From contig JAIQFR010000032.1 in assembly GCA_020073205.1 (NCBI GenBank), positions 1-40,275 of the forward strand: DNA of 40,275 nucleotides. Reading direction: 5' to 3'. The position numbers and the translations under genes were made by a program. The stretch is from Terriglobia bacterium (GTDB taxonomy: Bacteria; Acidobacteriota; Polarisedimenticolia; Polarisedimenticolales; JAIQFR01). Each line of letters opens with the position of its first letter. Position 1 is the stretch's first letter. This document shows, piece after piece, positions 1-8,174 of the stretch. The notes under the pieces were generated by a model, which did no database searches, had not been told where the DNA came from, and saw nothing but the letters and a program-made list of their open reading frames with translations.

Positions 1-1
1 G

Positions 2-175
2 GAGGAGTACACTCAGCGTGGATGGCTGCCGATGGCTCAACTGCAACACCGTGAACAGGCCTCGATCGATCGCGTGGCGATCAGCCGCGCGCTGATCGAG
101 CTGGGTTTTCTCTTGATCCGAAGGAGGCGAATTACTCCACCGATTTCGATCCTCAGACAGAGAAAGATTTCGTGA
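2..175 (+). CDS. C-terminal end of an unidentified reading frame (partial)
   Basis: An open frame enters from the left edge and closes at a TGA at 173-175. It encodes about 57 residues, including MAQLQHREQ and a basic run near the end (LLIRRRRITPP). I do not recognise the family. The frame stops just where transposase similarity begins (codons after 175), so this may be the gene the IS remnant abuts, or chance open sequence in GC-rich DNA. Low confidence; included because nothing else explains the first 175 bases. Confidence 0.2.
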   Translation, partial: EEYTQRGWLPMAQLQHREQASIDRVAISRALIELGFLLIRRRRITPPISILRQRKIS

Positions 176-817
176 GGGACACACCGGGTGAGCCGGAAGC
201 GCGTCGCTCGCTTGATGCAGGAAGAAGGGCTGATTGCGCGGCCGCGCAAGCGATTCAAGTCCACGACCATGAGCGACCACGATCAACCGATCGCGGCGAA
301 TCTCCTCGATCGGCAGTTCGAGGCAGCGGCCCCCAACCAACGGTGGGTCGGCGATACGTCGGAGTTCGTGATCGGCGGCAGCGGCAAGCTCTACCTGGCG
401 GCAATCTTGGATCTGTTCTCGAGGTTCGTCGTGGGATGGGCAGTCAGCGCGGTCAACGACCGGCACGTGACGATCAAGGCGCTCGAGATGGCCATCAAGC
501 GGCGATGCCCCGAGGCCGGTCTGCTGCACCACTCCGACCAGGGCTGCACCTACGCGAGCGAAGACTATCGAGCGGCGCTCGACGCGAAGGGGATCACCTG
601 CAGCATGAGCCGGCGCGGGGACTGTTACGACAACGCGGTGATGGAGAGCTTCTTCTCCACGGTAAAGAGCGAGCTCGGAGAGCATTTCGAAAGCCATGGG
701 GACGCGAAGATGGAGTTGTTCGACTACCTCGAGGTGTTCTATAACCAGCGCCGTCGGCATTCGACCCTCGGGCAGATCAGCCCTGCGGCCTTCGAACGAC
801 GGACTCATGCAGCTTAA
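176..817 (+). pseudogene. IS3-family transposase (OrfB), 5'-truncated
   Basis: This is the catalytic half of an IS3-family DDE transposase, which cuts and joins element ends during copy-out/paste-in transposition. The visible protein (GTG at 188, 209 residues) starts inside the usual VSRKRVARLM motif, so the N-terminal helix-turn-helix and all of orfA are missing. The rve core is intact: D56 in VGDTSEF, D117 in HHSDQG and E153 in AVMESFF, with 35 residues between the last two. The C-terminal YNQRRRHSTLG motif is present. Sequence upstream of about 176 does not match the family in any frame, so the element is cut there. It is probably inactive, because it lacks orfA and the left end. The family call is certain; the group within IS3 is not. 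Confidence 0.9.
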
Positions 818-819
818 CT

Positions 820-848
820 AAACCGTCCACCAAATCGGGGGAAGCCCA
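820..848 (+). repeat. Likely right terminal repeat of the IS3 element
   Basis: Directly after the transposase stop comes CTAAACCGTCCACC followed by a G-run and GAAGCCCA. IS3-family right ends have this form (GTCCA, a G-rich stretch, terminal CA). The matching left end is absent. Nine bases of it (CCGTCCACC, 826-834) are repeated inverted at 855-863 (GGTGGACGG), just beyond the proposed boundary. Confidence 0.5.
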
Positions 849-1086
849 TGGCGCGGTGGACGGGCTTGAAGCGAACGTGTTCCTCCAGCTTCGAAGCGTG
901 AACCGCGGCTGGTCAAGTGCGGGGCGGCGATACCGCGCGATGGAGAGATATTGCGCAGCCAACGCGGGTGTCTTGTGCTTCAGTCGGCCGATCTACGAGG
1001 ATCCGTCGGCCAAACCGACGCTGCTCGAGTTCGGCGTGCTCAGGGCTGAGAACGACCTGTGGGTCCAGACCTTCAACAACCAATAG
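849..1086 (+). pseudogene. 3' fragment of a nuclease/toxin-like gene next to the IS end
   Basis: Frame 1 runs from the IS end to a TAG at 1084-1086. It encodes a C-terminal piece with ANVFLQLRSVNRG, MERYCAANAGVLCFSRPIY, LLEFGVLR and a final DLWVQTFNNQ. The pattern (conserved basic/aromatic stretch, FSRPIY, LEFGVL, terminal Asn-rich strand) resembles C-terminal DNA/RNA non-specific endonuclease or polymorphic-toxin domains. That assignment is from memory of the family and is tentative. There is no start codon with a ribosome binding site, and the 5' part is missing exactly at the IS right end. This suggests the transposon interrupted or replaced the front of the gene. Confidence 0.4.
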
Positions 1087-1297
1087 CAGGCCTGGTACTC
1101 GGGGGCGCAGGCTCGGGATTCCGTTTCGACTCCGACCGGCGTATGCTCCCCGGCAGCGAGGGAGGGGGCGAAGGAATCGGCGAGACGCGCTGTCGAAGCT
1201 GATTCGGGGGCCGCGTCGGCATGGAGATAGAGAAACGCACGGGCCATGCCGGACGATGCCGCGGCTTGCGGCCGACGTGATCCGAGGAACGACGAGA

Positions 1298-1792
1298 ATG
1301 GACCGCGCGGGACCACACCTCCGGGAGGTTGACCGTATCGAAGCGATACGTCATGCGCTCTGGGAGTCCCACGTCTGCATCGGTCAATGGGCGTTCTGTG
1401 CGTTTCTCGCAATGCTGCGGAAGGCCGTCGATCTCTGGAGCGCCGGCTACCGGGACGAGCACGGGTTGACTTTTGACCGATCGGCTGGGGAACGGGACGA
1501 TGTCTACTGGCGTCTTCGAAAGATCGCAGATGCCAATCCGCTTTATCGGGCGTCCATTCACGACATCATCGACGGCCTCAGACTCGACGCCAACGAAGCA
1601 GTCCACGATCCGACGGTTTGCGCTGGTGGGCAGGCCGGCAGCTATGATGGTGCCGCGATCATGGCCATTCGAGGCCCCGCTGAGCGCCTCCATGGACTCG
1701 TCGTGAGCCTCATCGCGACGACCACGCCCAAATTCACTGCGTACTACTCGGACAAGTCACGATGGCGTGACAAGCCGCCAGACGTGTCATAG
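1298..1792 (+). CDS. DUF4145/HEPN-like protein
   Basis: 164 residues from ATG 1298, preceded by CGAGGAA about eight bases upstream. A longer open frame exists upstream, but its translation is Arg/Pro-rich shadow sequence. The protein has a helical layout: LLRKAVDLW-like helix (AMLRKAVDLWSAGY), VYWRLRKIADANP, then HDIIDGLRLDANEAVHDP. This order (an LRKAxE-type helix, an RIxxL helix and a late GN/NxAVHD element) is typical of DUF4145, a HEPN-type domain often found in restriction and other defence genes. It lies 122 bases upstream of a PD-(D/E)XK nuclease-like gene on the same strand, so the two may work together. The role is inference; the DUF4145 call is by motif order only. Confidence 0.55.
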   Translation: MDRAGPHLREVDRIEAIRHALWESHVCIGQWAFCAFLAMLRKAVDLWSAGYRDEHGLTFDRSAGERDDVYWRLRKIADANPLYRASIHDIIDGLRLDANEAVHDPTVCAGGQAGSYDGAAIMAIRGPAERLHGLVVSLIATTTPKFTAYYSDKSRWRDKPPDVS

Positions 1793-1857
1793 CACCTGGA
1801 TCGTCGACACGAGGCTGAGCGGTCGAAGGGATGGATAAGGGCGAAGCAGGGCTCGCC

Positions 1858-1876
1858 GCGCCTCGCTGCTTCGCGG
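1858..1876 (+). repeat. Dispersed 19-bp repeat, copy 1
   Basis: GCGCCTCGCTGCTTCGCGG, or close to it, occurs here, at about 2884-2902 and at about 21019-21037. Each copy lies in the short intergenic space beside a gene end. This copy is followed by AACGCGAAGCG, giving a small inverted repeat with TTCGCG. Function unknown. Confidence 0.6.
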
Positions 1877-1914
1877 AACGCGAAGCGTGCGACGGTAGCT
1901 GAACGAGAATAGAC

Positions 1915-2766
1915 GTGACCGAAGACGAACTGAGAGCTCTGAAGAACCTCCTGAATTCCTCGGGATTCCCCTTTCAACTTGGCATTGAGCATCAGGTGAG
2001 ATCGTCCGCAGGCAGCCACTCCTGGGCCGTCGTCTCACGGGAACATCCGTGGACACACATGGAGTCCGGATCGACGGGTTTCATTGATCTCGTCCTCCGG
2101 TCCAGTTCGGTTTTGTGGGTCGTGGAGTGCAAGAGAACCCAGAATGCCACTTGGCTCTTCCTGGTGCCCCACGATCAGCAGCCAACGATCGCGCGCGTGA
2201 GATGCCTGTGGAACGTCGGCAACTCGAGGCCTATCGTAATGCGAGGCTGGGACGACCTGCCACAAGCGCCGCCGTCCTACGAGGCCACGTTTTGCGTGAT
2301 TCGGGGAACCGGCGAGGCCGACAAGCCGCTGCTTGAGCGACTCTCTGCTACCCTCGCAAGATCGGCCGATGCCCTCGCCGATGAGGAGTACGTACTTGTC
2401 GCGCCGAAGCGCGCGGAGTTTCTTCGAATCTACATGCCCGTCATCGTCACGAACGCGTCTCTGAGGGTGGCCAAGGTGGACCCCGCCGCGGTGTCCTTGT
2501 TCGACGGGCGGGTCGAGCGCGAGGAGTTTGAAGAGGTATCGGCGGTGCGATTTCGCAAGTCTTTCACGAGCGACCGGCCACCTAATTCGAACCCCAGCGA
2601 CCTGGAGTCTGCAGCGGCCGTCCGCGAGCGTACTGTCATGGTCGTGAGTGCGTCCCACTTGGTCGACGTGCTGAGATCCACGAAGATGGAAATCAATCGC
2701 ATCTTCGGCGATGAATGGCCTTGGGAGGTGGCTCTCCGAGAGGCCGAGCGGGCGCAAGGAGGTTGA
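1915..2766 (+). CDS. Predicted PD-(D/E)XK nuclease-like protein
   Basis: 283 residues from a GTG at 1915. The N-terminal third carries a restriction-endonuclease-like signature: GFIDLVL with D58, a short hydrophobic strand (VLWVV), then E71-C-K73 and a basic residue. This is the D-x(n)-ExK core of PD-(D/E)XK enzymes, which bind Mg2+ and cut DNA. Glu residues upstream (E25, E43) could complete the site. The rest is mixed alpha/beta with no familiar domain; no helicase, methylase or HTH is visible. Its neighbour upstream is a DUF4145/HEPN-like gene on the same strand. Together they look like a small defence or mobile-element module, but no partner methylase is in reach. It could instead be a recombination or repair nuclease. 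Nuclease-fold call moderate, function open. Confidence 0.55.
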   Translation: MTEDELRALKNLLNSSGFPFQLGIEHQVRSSAGSHSWAVVSREHPWTHMESGSTGFIDLVLRSSSVLWVVECKRTQNATWLFLVPHDQQPTIARVRCLWNVGNSRPIVMRGWDDLPQAPPSYEATFCVIRGTGEADKPLLERLSATLARSADALADEEYVLVAPKRAEFLRIYMPVIVTNASLRVAKVDPAAVSLFDGRVEREEFEEVSAVRFRKSFTSDRPPNSNPSDLESAAAVRERTVMVVSASHLVDVLRSTKMEINRIFGDEWPWEVALREAERAQGG

Positions 2767-2883
2767 CGTGGATCGTCATGTCTTCGCGGGCGCAACTAGG
2801 GAGACAGGTCAGAGTCCAGTCTAGCGACACGGGCGACACCTTGGTATCGAGGTGCCGTCGCGAAGGAGTTTCGGCGCAGGCTC

Positions 2884-2902
2884 GCTGCGCCTCGCTGCTT
2901 CG
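2884..2902 (+). repeat. Dispersed 19-bp repeat, copy 2
   Basis: Same GCGCCTCGCTGCTTCGCGG sequence as at 1858, here 120 bases after the end of the nuclease-like gene. Upstream, GGCTCGCTGCGCCTCGCTGC gives a partial tandem of the CTCGCTGC core. Confidence 0.6.
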
Positions 2903-2966
2903 CGGGCGGGGCAACGATAGAGTGATGGCTCGGGCTGCAGCGGGGCGAGACCGTACCAGCCGCGCG

Positions 2967-3443
2967 CTACTTAGCAGGCGGGGCCGTGGCCAGCGTCATG
3001 CCATGACGCCGGACGACGTCAGCCATCTTCGCGCGGTCGGGTGGGCCGCCGGCAGCCGAACCGATCACTTCGGCAGCCTCGCGAAAGTACGCGGGGCCCA
3101 TTATCGCGGGCGTTATGACGACAAGCTGTTTCACATCCTCGCTACCGAGGTTATCGAAGCGATGCACCGCGCCTCGAGGGATACACAGGGCCTGACCGGG
3201 ACCAACCTCGATGGGCATGCCATCAACCGTCCACGTGAGGACGCCCGCGATACCGTAAAGGATCTCCTCGTAGGCGTCGTTCTTGTGGGCCGGTGCCGGC
3301 AGCTTCTGCCCGACGGGGACGAGAAGCTCGAACACCGACACGCCGCCTTTGGAATCATCGCCCGTGAGGAGGAACCGAATCCCTAGCGGACCAATCTTGA
3401 TGTTCTCTTCTGAAGGATTGACCCTGGTCGTACGCGGCTGCAT
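2967..3443 (-). CDS. Cupin-domain protein
   Basis: 158 residues; a single cupin barrel, the fold of many small metal-dependent dioxygenases, isomerases and sugar- or quercetin-handling enzymes. Motif 1 is seen around residues 50-67 (PAHKNDAYEE then YGIAG). Motif 2 is at 83-98 (GQALCIPRGAVHRFDN). Likely metal ligands are H53, E59 or E60, and H94. The second histidine of the usual HxH pair in motif 1 is Asn55, so metal binding may be altered. No signal peptide. It sits alone between a plus-strand gene and a secreted-protein operon, so its substrate cannot be inferred. Cupin call firm, enzyme activity unknown. Confidence 0.85.
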   Translation of the reverse strand: MQPRTTRVNPSEENIKIGPLGIRFLLTGDDSKGGVSVFELLVPVGQKLPAPAHKNDAYEEILYGIAGVLTWTVDGMPIEVGPGQALCIPRGAVHRFDNLGSEDVKQLVVITPAIMGPAYFREAAEVIGSAAGGPPDRAKMADVVRRHGMTLATAPPAK

Positions 3444-3566
3444 ACTCGCCTGCCTCCTTGAGTAGGATCTTCCGCCAGTCCCGAATTGGTCACCCGGATC
3501 GGTCGCACCCTACAAAGTCGTGTCCATTCTGCATTCGCAAGTGACTGGGTGCCAAATGACATCTTG

Positions 3567-5438
3567 TCACGGGCACGGGTTCGTATTCGGCCTTGTGTTC
3601 CCGTGGGAGTCGGTTCCCAGGCTCCATTCGCTGCCGTTCTGCGTGCCCGTCACCAGCGCAAACTTGACCTTGCCGACCGGTGGCGGGTCGAAGTCTTCCA
3701 CCCAAGGGTCCAGGACGCCACAGTGCCGGTCGGCCAGGGGATTGCCACCAAGTGGCTGCGTGTACTCGCCGATTGCCCTCAACACGTCCAGGTCGCCCTC
3801 GTAGACGTTCCACGACGTCGGGCCGTTCTCCTGCTGCCACTCGATGTAGCCCTTATCGGTGGAGTAGATGTAGATCAGGCCGTCGTCGAGATCGCACATG
3901 TCACCGACGCCGTTGTGGTTCGAGTCGCCCTGCGTGGGGTTGTAGTCGAGCGGGCAGTTGTCGCATGCATCGCCCACCTTGTCGCCGTCCGTATCATCCT
4001 GGAAGGGGTTGTACGTGGTGGGGCAGTTGTCGCACGCGTCCCCTCGACCATCTGTATCGGTATCAACCTGGTCGCGGTTTGAAACTAAGATGCAGTTGTC
4101 GCAAGCGTTGCCAATCCCGTCACCGTCAAAGTCTAATTGGTCGGGGTTGTACGCGAAGCGGCAGTTGTCGCAGGTGTTGTGCACGCCGTCGCCGTCGGAA
4201 TCTACGCCTGCAGAATCGTCGTCGATCGGGCCGTTGCAGTTGTCGTCGATCCCGTTGCAGATCTCGGGAGCGCCGGGGTGAACGGTCGCCTTCGTGTCGT
4301 CGCAATCACTGCCATCCACGACATAGCCCGGAGGAGCTGAGCACGCTTGCAAAGTCACACCGGGATTCCCATAACCATCGCCGTCAGCATCGCGGTAGAA
4401 CGACCCAAGAACGCACCCATACTCCCATGTGTCGGCGAGGTACGGGTAGTCAGGTGCTCCCCCTTGACCTGCGAAGAGCACCACGCGTTCCCTCGCGCTG
4501 TCGTAAGCCATGGCGGGGAGAGAGCGGGCAGAAGGGCTCGGGTGGGGTGTCTTCTCCGTCCACGTGGTGCCGTCCCACTCCCATGTGTCTCCGCGATAGG
4601 CAGAGAGATCCCAACCCCCGAAGAGCACAACCCGCTCACGCGCGCTGTCATAGGCCATCACGTGGTTCAATCGTGACGGCGGGCTTGTGGCGGGCGTGTT
4701 CTGCACCCACGCGGTCCCATCCCACTCCCACGTGTCGCCAAGAGGGCAGCTAGACTGACCGCAACCTCCGAAGATCACCACGCGCCCGCGCGTGCTGTCA
4801 TACGCCATCGCGTCCTGATAGCGTGCGGACGGGCTCGTCGAAGGTGTCACTTCGACCCACGTGCTGCCGTCCCACTCCCAGGTGTCGGCGAGGCCCTGAC
4901 CGCTGGGACCGGCACCTCCGAAAAGCACTATGCGGCGTCGGGCACTGTCGTACGCCATTGCATGGTCCCAGCGGGCTGGCGGACTCGTGGCGGGTGTCAT
5001 CTGGATCCACGTGTTCCCGTCCCACTCCCAGGTGTCAGCGAGATGGACGTACGCCTCGGTACCCCCGAAGAGCACCACGCGCCCTCGTGCGCTGTCGTAC
5101 GCCATCGCATGACCCCAGCGGACTGACGGACTCATGGCGGGCGTCATCTCAATCCAGGTGGTCCCATCCCACTCCCACGTGTCGCCGATGCCCGGGTAAC
5201 CCCCGAAGATCACGACGCGCCCCCGTTCGCTGTCGTACGCCATTGCGTATTCTGTGCGGCCGGGCGGGTTCGTATCTGGCGTCTCAAGATACCAGGCGGT
5301 AGGGCCGGTAGCATCCGCCACCGGGCCTTCGTCGCTCCCGCGCAGGGCGGCTGGGCCCACGGCGAGGGTGGCCATCGGAGCGATCGTAAGCAGCACGCAC
5401 ACCACGGCCCGCCCACAAAGGACCAAACGAGTACGCAT
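3567..5438 (-). CDS. Secreted Kelch/MopE/TSP3 repeat protein with shared C-terminal domain
   Basis: 623 residues with a signal peptide (hydrophobic residues about 8-26) and a good ribosome binding site (CAGGAG, six bases before ATG). Residues about 60-345 hold six Kelch-type blades, each AMAYDSxRxRVVxFGG followed by DTWEWDGxTW and a Ser/Pro linker, so a six-bladed propeller is likely. Residues about 350-405 form a MopE-like Cys/Asp segment (DCDDTKATVHPGAPEICNG). Residues about 408-510 carry five thrombospondin type 3 calcium-binding repeats (DxDGDGxxxxCDNC). The last about 110 residues contain SWNVYEGDL, FALVTG, SLGTDSHG and end NPCP, matching the ends of the proteins at 25550 and 34591. Probably an exported, Ca2+-stabilised surface or extracellular protein. 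Last of three minus-strand secreted genes; 150 bases separate it from the tail remnant upstream. Confidence 0.85.
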   Translation of the reverse strand: MRTRLVLCGRAVVCVLLTIAPMATLAVGPAALRGSDEGPVADATGPTAWYLETPDTNPPGRTEYAMAYDSERGRVVIFGGYPGIGDTWEWDGTTWIEMTPAMSPSVRWGHAMAYDSARGRVVLFGGTEAYVHLADTWEWDGNTWIQMTPATSPPARWDHAMAYDSARRRIVLFGGAGPSGQGLADTWEWDGSTWVEVTPSTSPSARYQDAMAYDSTRGRVVIFGGCGQSSCPLGDTWEWDGTAWVQNTPATSPPSRLNHVMAYDSARERVVLFGGWDLSAYRGDTWEWDGTTWTEKTPHPSPSARSLPAMAYDSARERVVLFAGQGGAPDYPYLADTWEYGCVLGSFYRDADGDGYGNPGVTLQACSAPPGYVVDGSDCDDTKATVHPGAPEICNGIDDNCNGPIDDDSAGVDSDGDGVHNTCDNCRFAYNPDQLDFDGDGIGNACDNCILVSNRDQVDTDTDGRGDACDNCPTTYNPFQDDTDGDKVGDACDNCPLDYNPTQGDSNHNGVGDMCDLDDGLIYIYSTDKGYIEWQQENGPTSWNVYEGDLDVLRAIGEYTQPLGGNPLADRHCGVLDPWVEDFDPPPVGKVKFALVTGTQNGSEWSLGTDSHGNTRPNTNPCP

Positions 5439-5588
5439 TGGCAGCTCCTGTCGGTTGCTGCCTTACTTGTACGCCGATCCGCTGCCATACGCGAGAAGAT
5501 TCGGGTGGCGAGCAGCGCGGGGGTTGCGGACGGCGCGGCGAATGGTGTAGAACCCGTGACGTGGCTCGGGGCGGTCGCTGGCCGCGCC

Positions 5589-5705
5589 CTACAGCATGCA
5601 GAGCGGCATCATCGCGAGATCTCTATCTCTGAACCGACCGCCGCTCGTCCTTCTCCAGAATCGCGTACGTCCCTGGAAGGTCGCGGCAGCGTGGACGAAC
5701 GCCGG
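5589..5705 (-). pseudogene. Orphan C-terminal tail (AATxQG / RRTSGG type), in frame after a stop
   Basis: Immediately behind the TAG of the gene at 5706-6296, and in the same reading frame, 38 codons encode FVHAAATFQGRTRFWRRTSG and then GRFRDRDLAMMPLCML and a TAG. This aligns residue for residue with the tail of the secreted protein at 6346-7257 (YYVTAATYQGQTRYGRKTSG, then GKLSGRDPAVLPGC). Either the upstream gene lost its tail through a nonsense mutation, or a duplicated tail lies there by chance. Confidence 0.6.
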
Positions 5706-6296
5706 CTACTCGCGCCTGAGCAGGACCTCGATTCGGTTAAGGTGATCGGTGTTGTAGCAATGCACCTGTCCGCGCAGGCCGAACACCTGAGAGAACGTTG
5801 GATTACGAGTGGCCACAACCACGAAACCCGGTTCGCGGACGAAACCAACCTCGTCACTCCATCCCCATTGCACCTCGCACTGCTGGGAACCCTGGGGGCC
5901 CCACGCTACGTCCATCAGGAGACCGACTTTGGTGTAAGCGGAGACATCGAATGGCTCGGATATCCAGTCTCCAGGGATATCGACGTTCACAGCGAGCACC
6001 AGCAGTTTGCTGAGGACGCCTGGCGGAGAGGTCCGGAGATTCCCGGCCATGTCGAGCGGCAGGTTCCCGACGTTGACCGCCCCGCCGACCTGCTGGACCG
6101 CCGGGAGGTTGGCCACGTTGACGGTGCCGTCGACGTTTTGCGTCGCGGGGAAGTTGGTGACCACCACCGGCGTTATGCGGGTCGACACTTGCGGTTCGAT
6201 CTTCGCAGGCTCGGTAGGTTCCTGGGCGGTGGCGAGCGAGACGAACCCTAGGACGAGGCAGCAAACGACCACGGACAGGATGGTTCGGCGAGGCAT
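5706..6296 (-). CDS. Secreted protein with NFPATQ-type repeats
   Basis: 196 residues. I chose the ATG at 6296 because it has AAGGGGGG five bases upstream and begins a clean signal peptide (RRTILSVVVCCLVLGFVSLA, cut near TAQ). The mature protein opens with three short repeats of the form VxVTNFPATQNVDGTVNV, ANLPAVQQVGGAV, GNLPLD. This motif is common in phage-tail and surface proteins, where it forms extended beta structure. The second half (about residues 95-196) is predicted beta-rich, with WGPQGSQQCEVQWGW and FGLRGQVHCYNTDHLNRIEV, and two Cys that may pair. No enzyme motif. It follows the gene at 6346-7257 by 49 bases on the same strand, so the two are likely cotranscribed. See the in-frame tail directly after its stop codon. 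Confidence 0.75.
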   Translation of the reverse strand: MPRRTILSVVVCCLVLGFVSLATAQEPTEPAKIEPQVSTRITPVVVTNFPATQNVDGTVNVANLPAVQQVGGAVNVGNLPLDMAGNLRTSPPGVLSKLLVLAVNVDIPGDWISEPFDVSAYTKVGLLMDVAWGPQGSQQCEVQWGWSDEVGFVREPGFVVVATRNPTFSQVFGLRGQVHCYNTDHLNRIEVLLRRE

Positions 6297-6345
6297 TGGG
6301 ACCCCCCTTCGAATAGGAACGTGAAGGACCAAAGCGCACGAGCGT

Positions 6346-7257
6346 CTACGGATTCGAGCACCCCGGCAGCACCGCTGGGTCCCTCCCGCTCAACTTCCCC
6401 CCGCTCGTCTTTCTCCCATACCTCGTCTGCCCCTGGTACGTCGCGGCGGTGACGTAGTAGTAGCCGTGGCCGGGTTGCGGCGTGGGGAGCGTGTCCGCGA
6501 CGGCGAGGTATGCGCCCCGCGAGGGCGGGGCGAGCGGGTAATGGCATTGCAGCCCGTGCGCTTGCGACCAGGTTCCGACGGTGGCGAGGTCGCCCCAGTA
6601 GGTGTCGAAGTAGTCGGCGACGGGCATGCCCTCCGGAATGGCGGGGGTCCTAAAGCTGATCGTACTGGAAGCCGGCGAGTAGGTCTGGCGGATCTCGTAC
6701 AACGTCGCGAAACCACTGATGGCGACGAGCCTGGCCTGTCCGGGGTAATTGGGACAGCCCCCATTGCCGCAATAGAGGGTGACAGGGAAGATAAGGCGAC
6801 CATTGACGGCGTCGAAAACGACCGTCCAGCCAGACGTCCAGTACCTAATGTCAGAGAAGTACATAGGGGAAGACGGTCGTGCTGGGCGAATGTGGTCCAA
6901 GAAACCCCCAACGCCCGATCGGTCGTTGATCTGGGCGAGGGTCCGCGATGGAGTTCCATCAAAGGCCTTCACCGACACGCTGACGCCACTGCTCCCATTA
7001 TAAAAGGAGGGAATGTCCCACTCCGGCTGGCCCCCGCCCCACACACTGAGGAACTGGCTCGCGTTGTCGATCGCGACGTTCGTGCCTCTCTCGAACAACG
7101 AGCCAGTGTCGGTATTCGAGGTGTCGACTTCTGCACAACTGAAACCAGGCTCGAAGAACACCCAATCGCTGCAATCCAGCGGCTGCCCCGGCTCGCTGGC
7201 CCAGGCCCCCAGATTTGCAACGAGGACGACAACCCCGACGAGCGCGACGAGTTTCAT
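6346..7257 (-). CDS. Secreted protein of unknown function with YQG/RKTSGG tail
   Basis: 303 residues, signal peptide MKLVALVGVVVLVANLGAWA, and AGGAGGG seven bases before the ATG. The mature part has six or more Cys (CSDWVFF, SCAEVD, YCGNGGC, LQCHYP, final PGC), suggesting disulphides and export. The middle contains GQARLVAISGFATLYEIRQT and a long aromatic, Gly-rich stretch. No catalytic motif was recognised. The last 40 residues (GYYYVTAATYQG, RYGRKTSGGKLS, DPAVLPGCSNP) recur as isolated remnants at 5589-5705 and about 19110-19230. The tail is therefore a module of its own, possibly a surface-targeting signal. First gene of a minus-strand secreted-protein cluster. Confidence 0.75.
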   Translation of the reverse strand: MKLVALVGVVVLVANLGAWASEPGQPLDCSDWVFFEPGFSCAEVDTSNTDTGSLFERGTNVAIDNASQFLSVWGGGQPEWDIPSFYNGSSGVSVSVKAFDGTPSRTLAQINDRSGVGGFLDHIRPARPSSPMYFSDIRYWTSGWTVVFDAVNGRLIFPVTLYCGNGGCPNYPGQARLVAISGFATLYEIRQTYSPASSTISFRTPAIPEGMPVADYFDTYWGDLATVGTWSQAHGLQCHYPLAPPSRGAYLAVADTLPTPQPGHGYYYVTAATYQGQTRYGRKTSGGKLSGRDPAVLPGCSNP

Positions 7258-7383
7258 GGAAGGGCCCTCCTACCGCCGCCCCCTTGTACACCCGTTTCCG
7301 TTCTGGTAGAAGTCAGTCGCGTCAACGAAGCGAAAGGATCTCTTCGTCAAGAAAGCGCGACACGAGGCGAACGCGGTGATGCG

Positions 7384-8013
7384 ATGCCACCAATAATCGA
7401 TGAGCGGGACTTCGAGGCCGCGAGAGACATTAGGTCGCACGATCGACGCAGGATGCTCGCGTCGTGGGTACTCCTGATTGTGGTGTTCTGTACGGCACTC
7501 GCTCTAAGCTCAGCTTATTCGTGGTGTTGGATCGCGGTCGCCATTCTGGTGTTCCACACGTCGGCGCGACTCCTGGCGCGCTATTCAAGAAGTTGGCGTC
7601 GCCTCCACTTCCCGGCGATGCGCATTTACGCGGGAGCGGCTGGCTGGGAATCGGGTCGATCTCAAGTTGAGGGGAGGGAGTTCGATCTTCAGCGCGCAAT
7701 CGGAGTCGCGTTGGCGGCGTTGAGGCCACATTGGAAGGAGAATCGGATCCGTGATTTCATCAACCGTGAGGTCGACCGCCGTAAGGACTTCGCCGACAAG
7801 CCACTGATTGGGGAAGCTCTGCGGCGCAGGTACCCAGCAATGCCGGAAGATGCTCGAACGCGCATCCTGGAAAGTGTGAGGCGTGCGCTTGCAGAGAACG
7901 GCGACTGGGTGTTACTCCGGCTCATCGTCGCGGGTCTCCTCGAGAACGACCTCGGAGCGGATGCTCGTGGTGACTATCTCGTAACCGCACTCACAACGAA
8001 ACTGGCGTTTTGA
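7384..8013 (+). CDS. Membrane-anchored protein of unknown function
   Basis: 209 residues from ATG 7384; no strong ribosome binding site (GAGGCGAAC further upstream). Upstream in-frame sequence is the shadow of the minus-strand genes. Residues about 23-62 form two hydrophobic segments (MLASWVLLIVVFCTALAL and SWCWIAVAILVFHTSARLL), a membrane hairpin with basic flanks. The cytoplasmic remainder is helical and charged (FINREVDRRKDFADKPLIGE, then LESVRRALAENGDWVLLRLI). No family recognised. It is transcribed away from the secreted-protein cluster and runs toward recombinase copy 1. Confidence 0.6.
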   Translation: MPPIIDERDFEAARDIRSHDRRRMLASWVLLIVVFCTALALSSAYSWCWIAVAILVFHTSARLLARYSRSWRRLHFPAMRIYAGAAGWESGRSQVEGREFDLQRAIGVALAALRPHWKENRIRDFINREVDRRKDFADKPLIGEALRRRYPAMPEDARTRILESVRRALAENGDWVLLRLIVAGLLENDLGADARGDYLVTALTTKLAF

Positions 8014-8174
8014 CGAGTTCGCCTGGGATCCTGGACGATGGCGAGTCTATTCTTCTCGGACGGTGCCGATCCTCGGCCAATTCCGTTCGCGATTCGGGTA
8101 CTGAGGAACGGCGCCGCCACCTCGACGTCACGGAATTGCCGAACGGCGAGAAGGGCCTTGCGCGACGCCTCACC

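Noticed and set aside
3486-4753. Plus-strand frames opposite the Kelch/TSP3 gene
   Set aside because: They are Arg/Ser-rich mirrors of the Asp/Gly repeats on the minus strand; no start sites.
6861-6872. GTACATAGGG as a third promoter-module copy
   Set aside because: It lies inside the coding sequence of the gene at 6346-7257 and lacks TTGAC 17 bases upstream.
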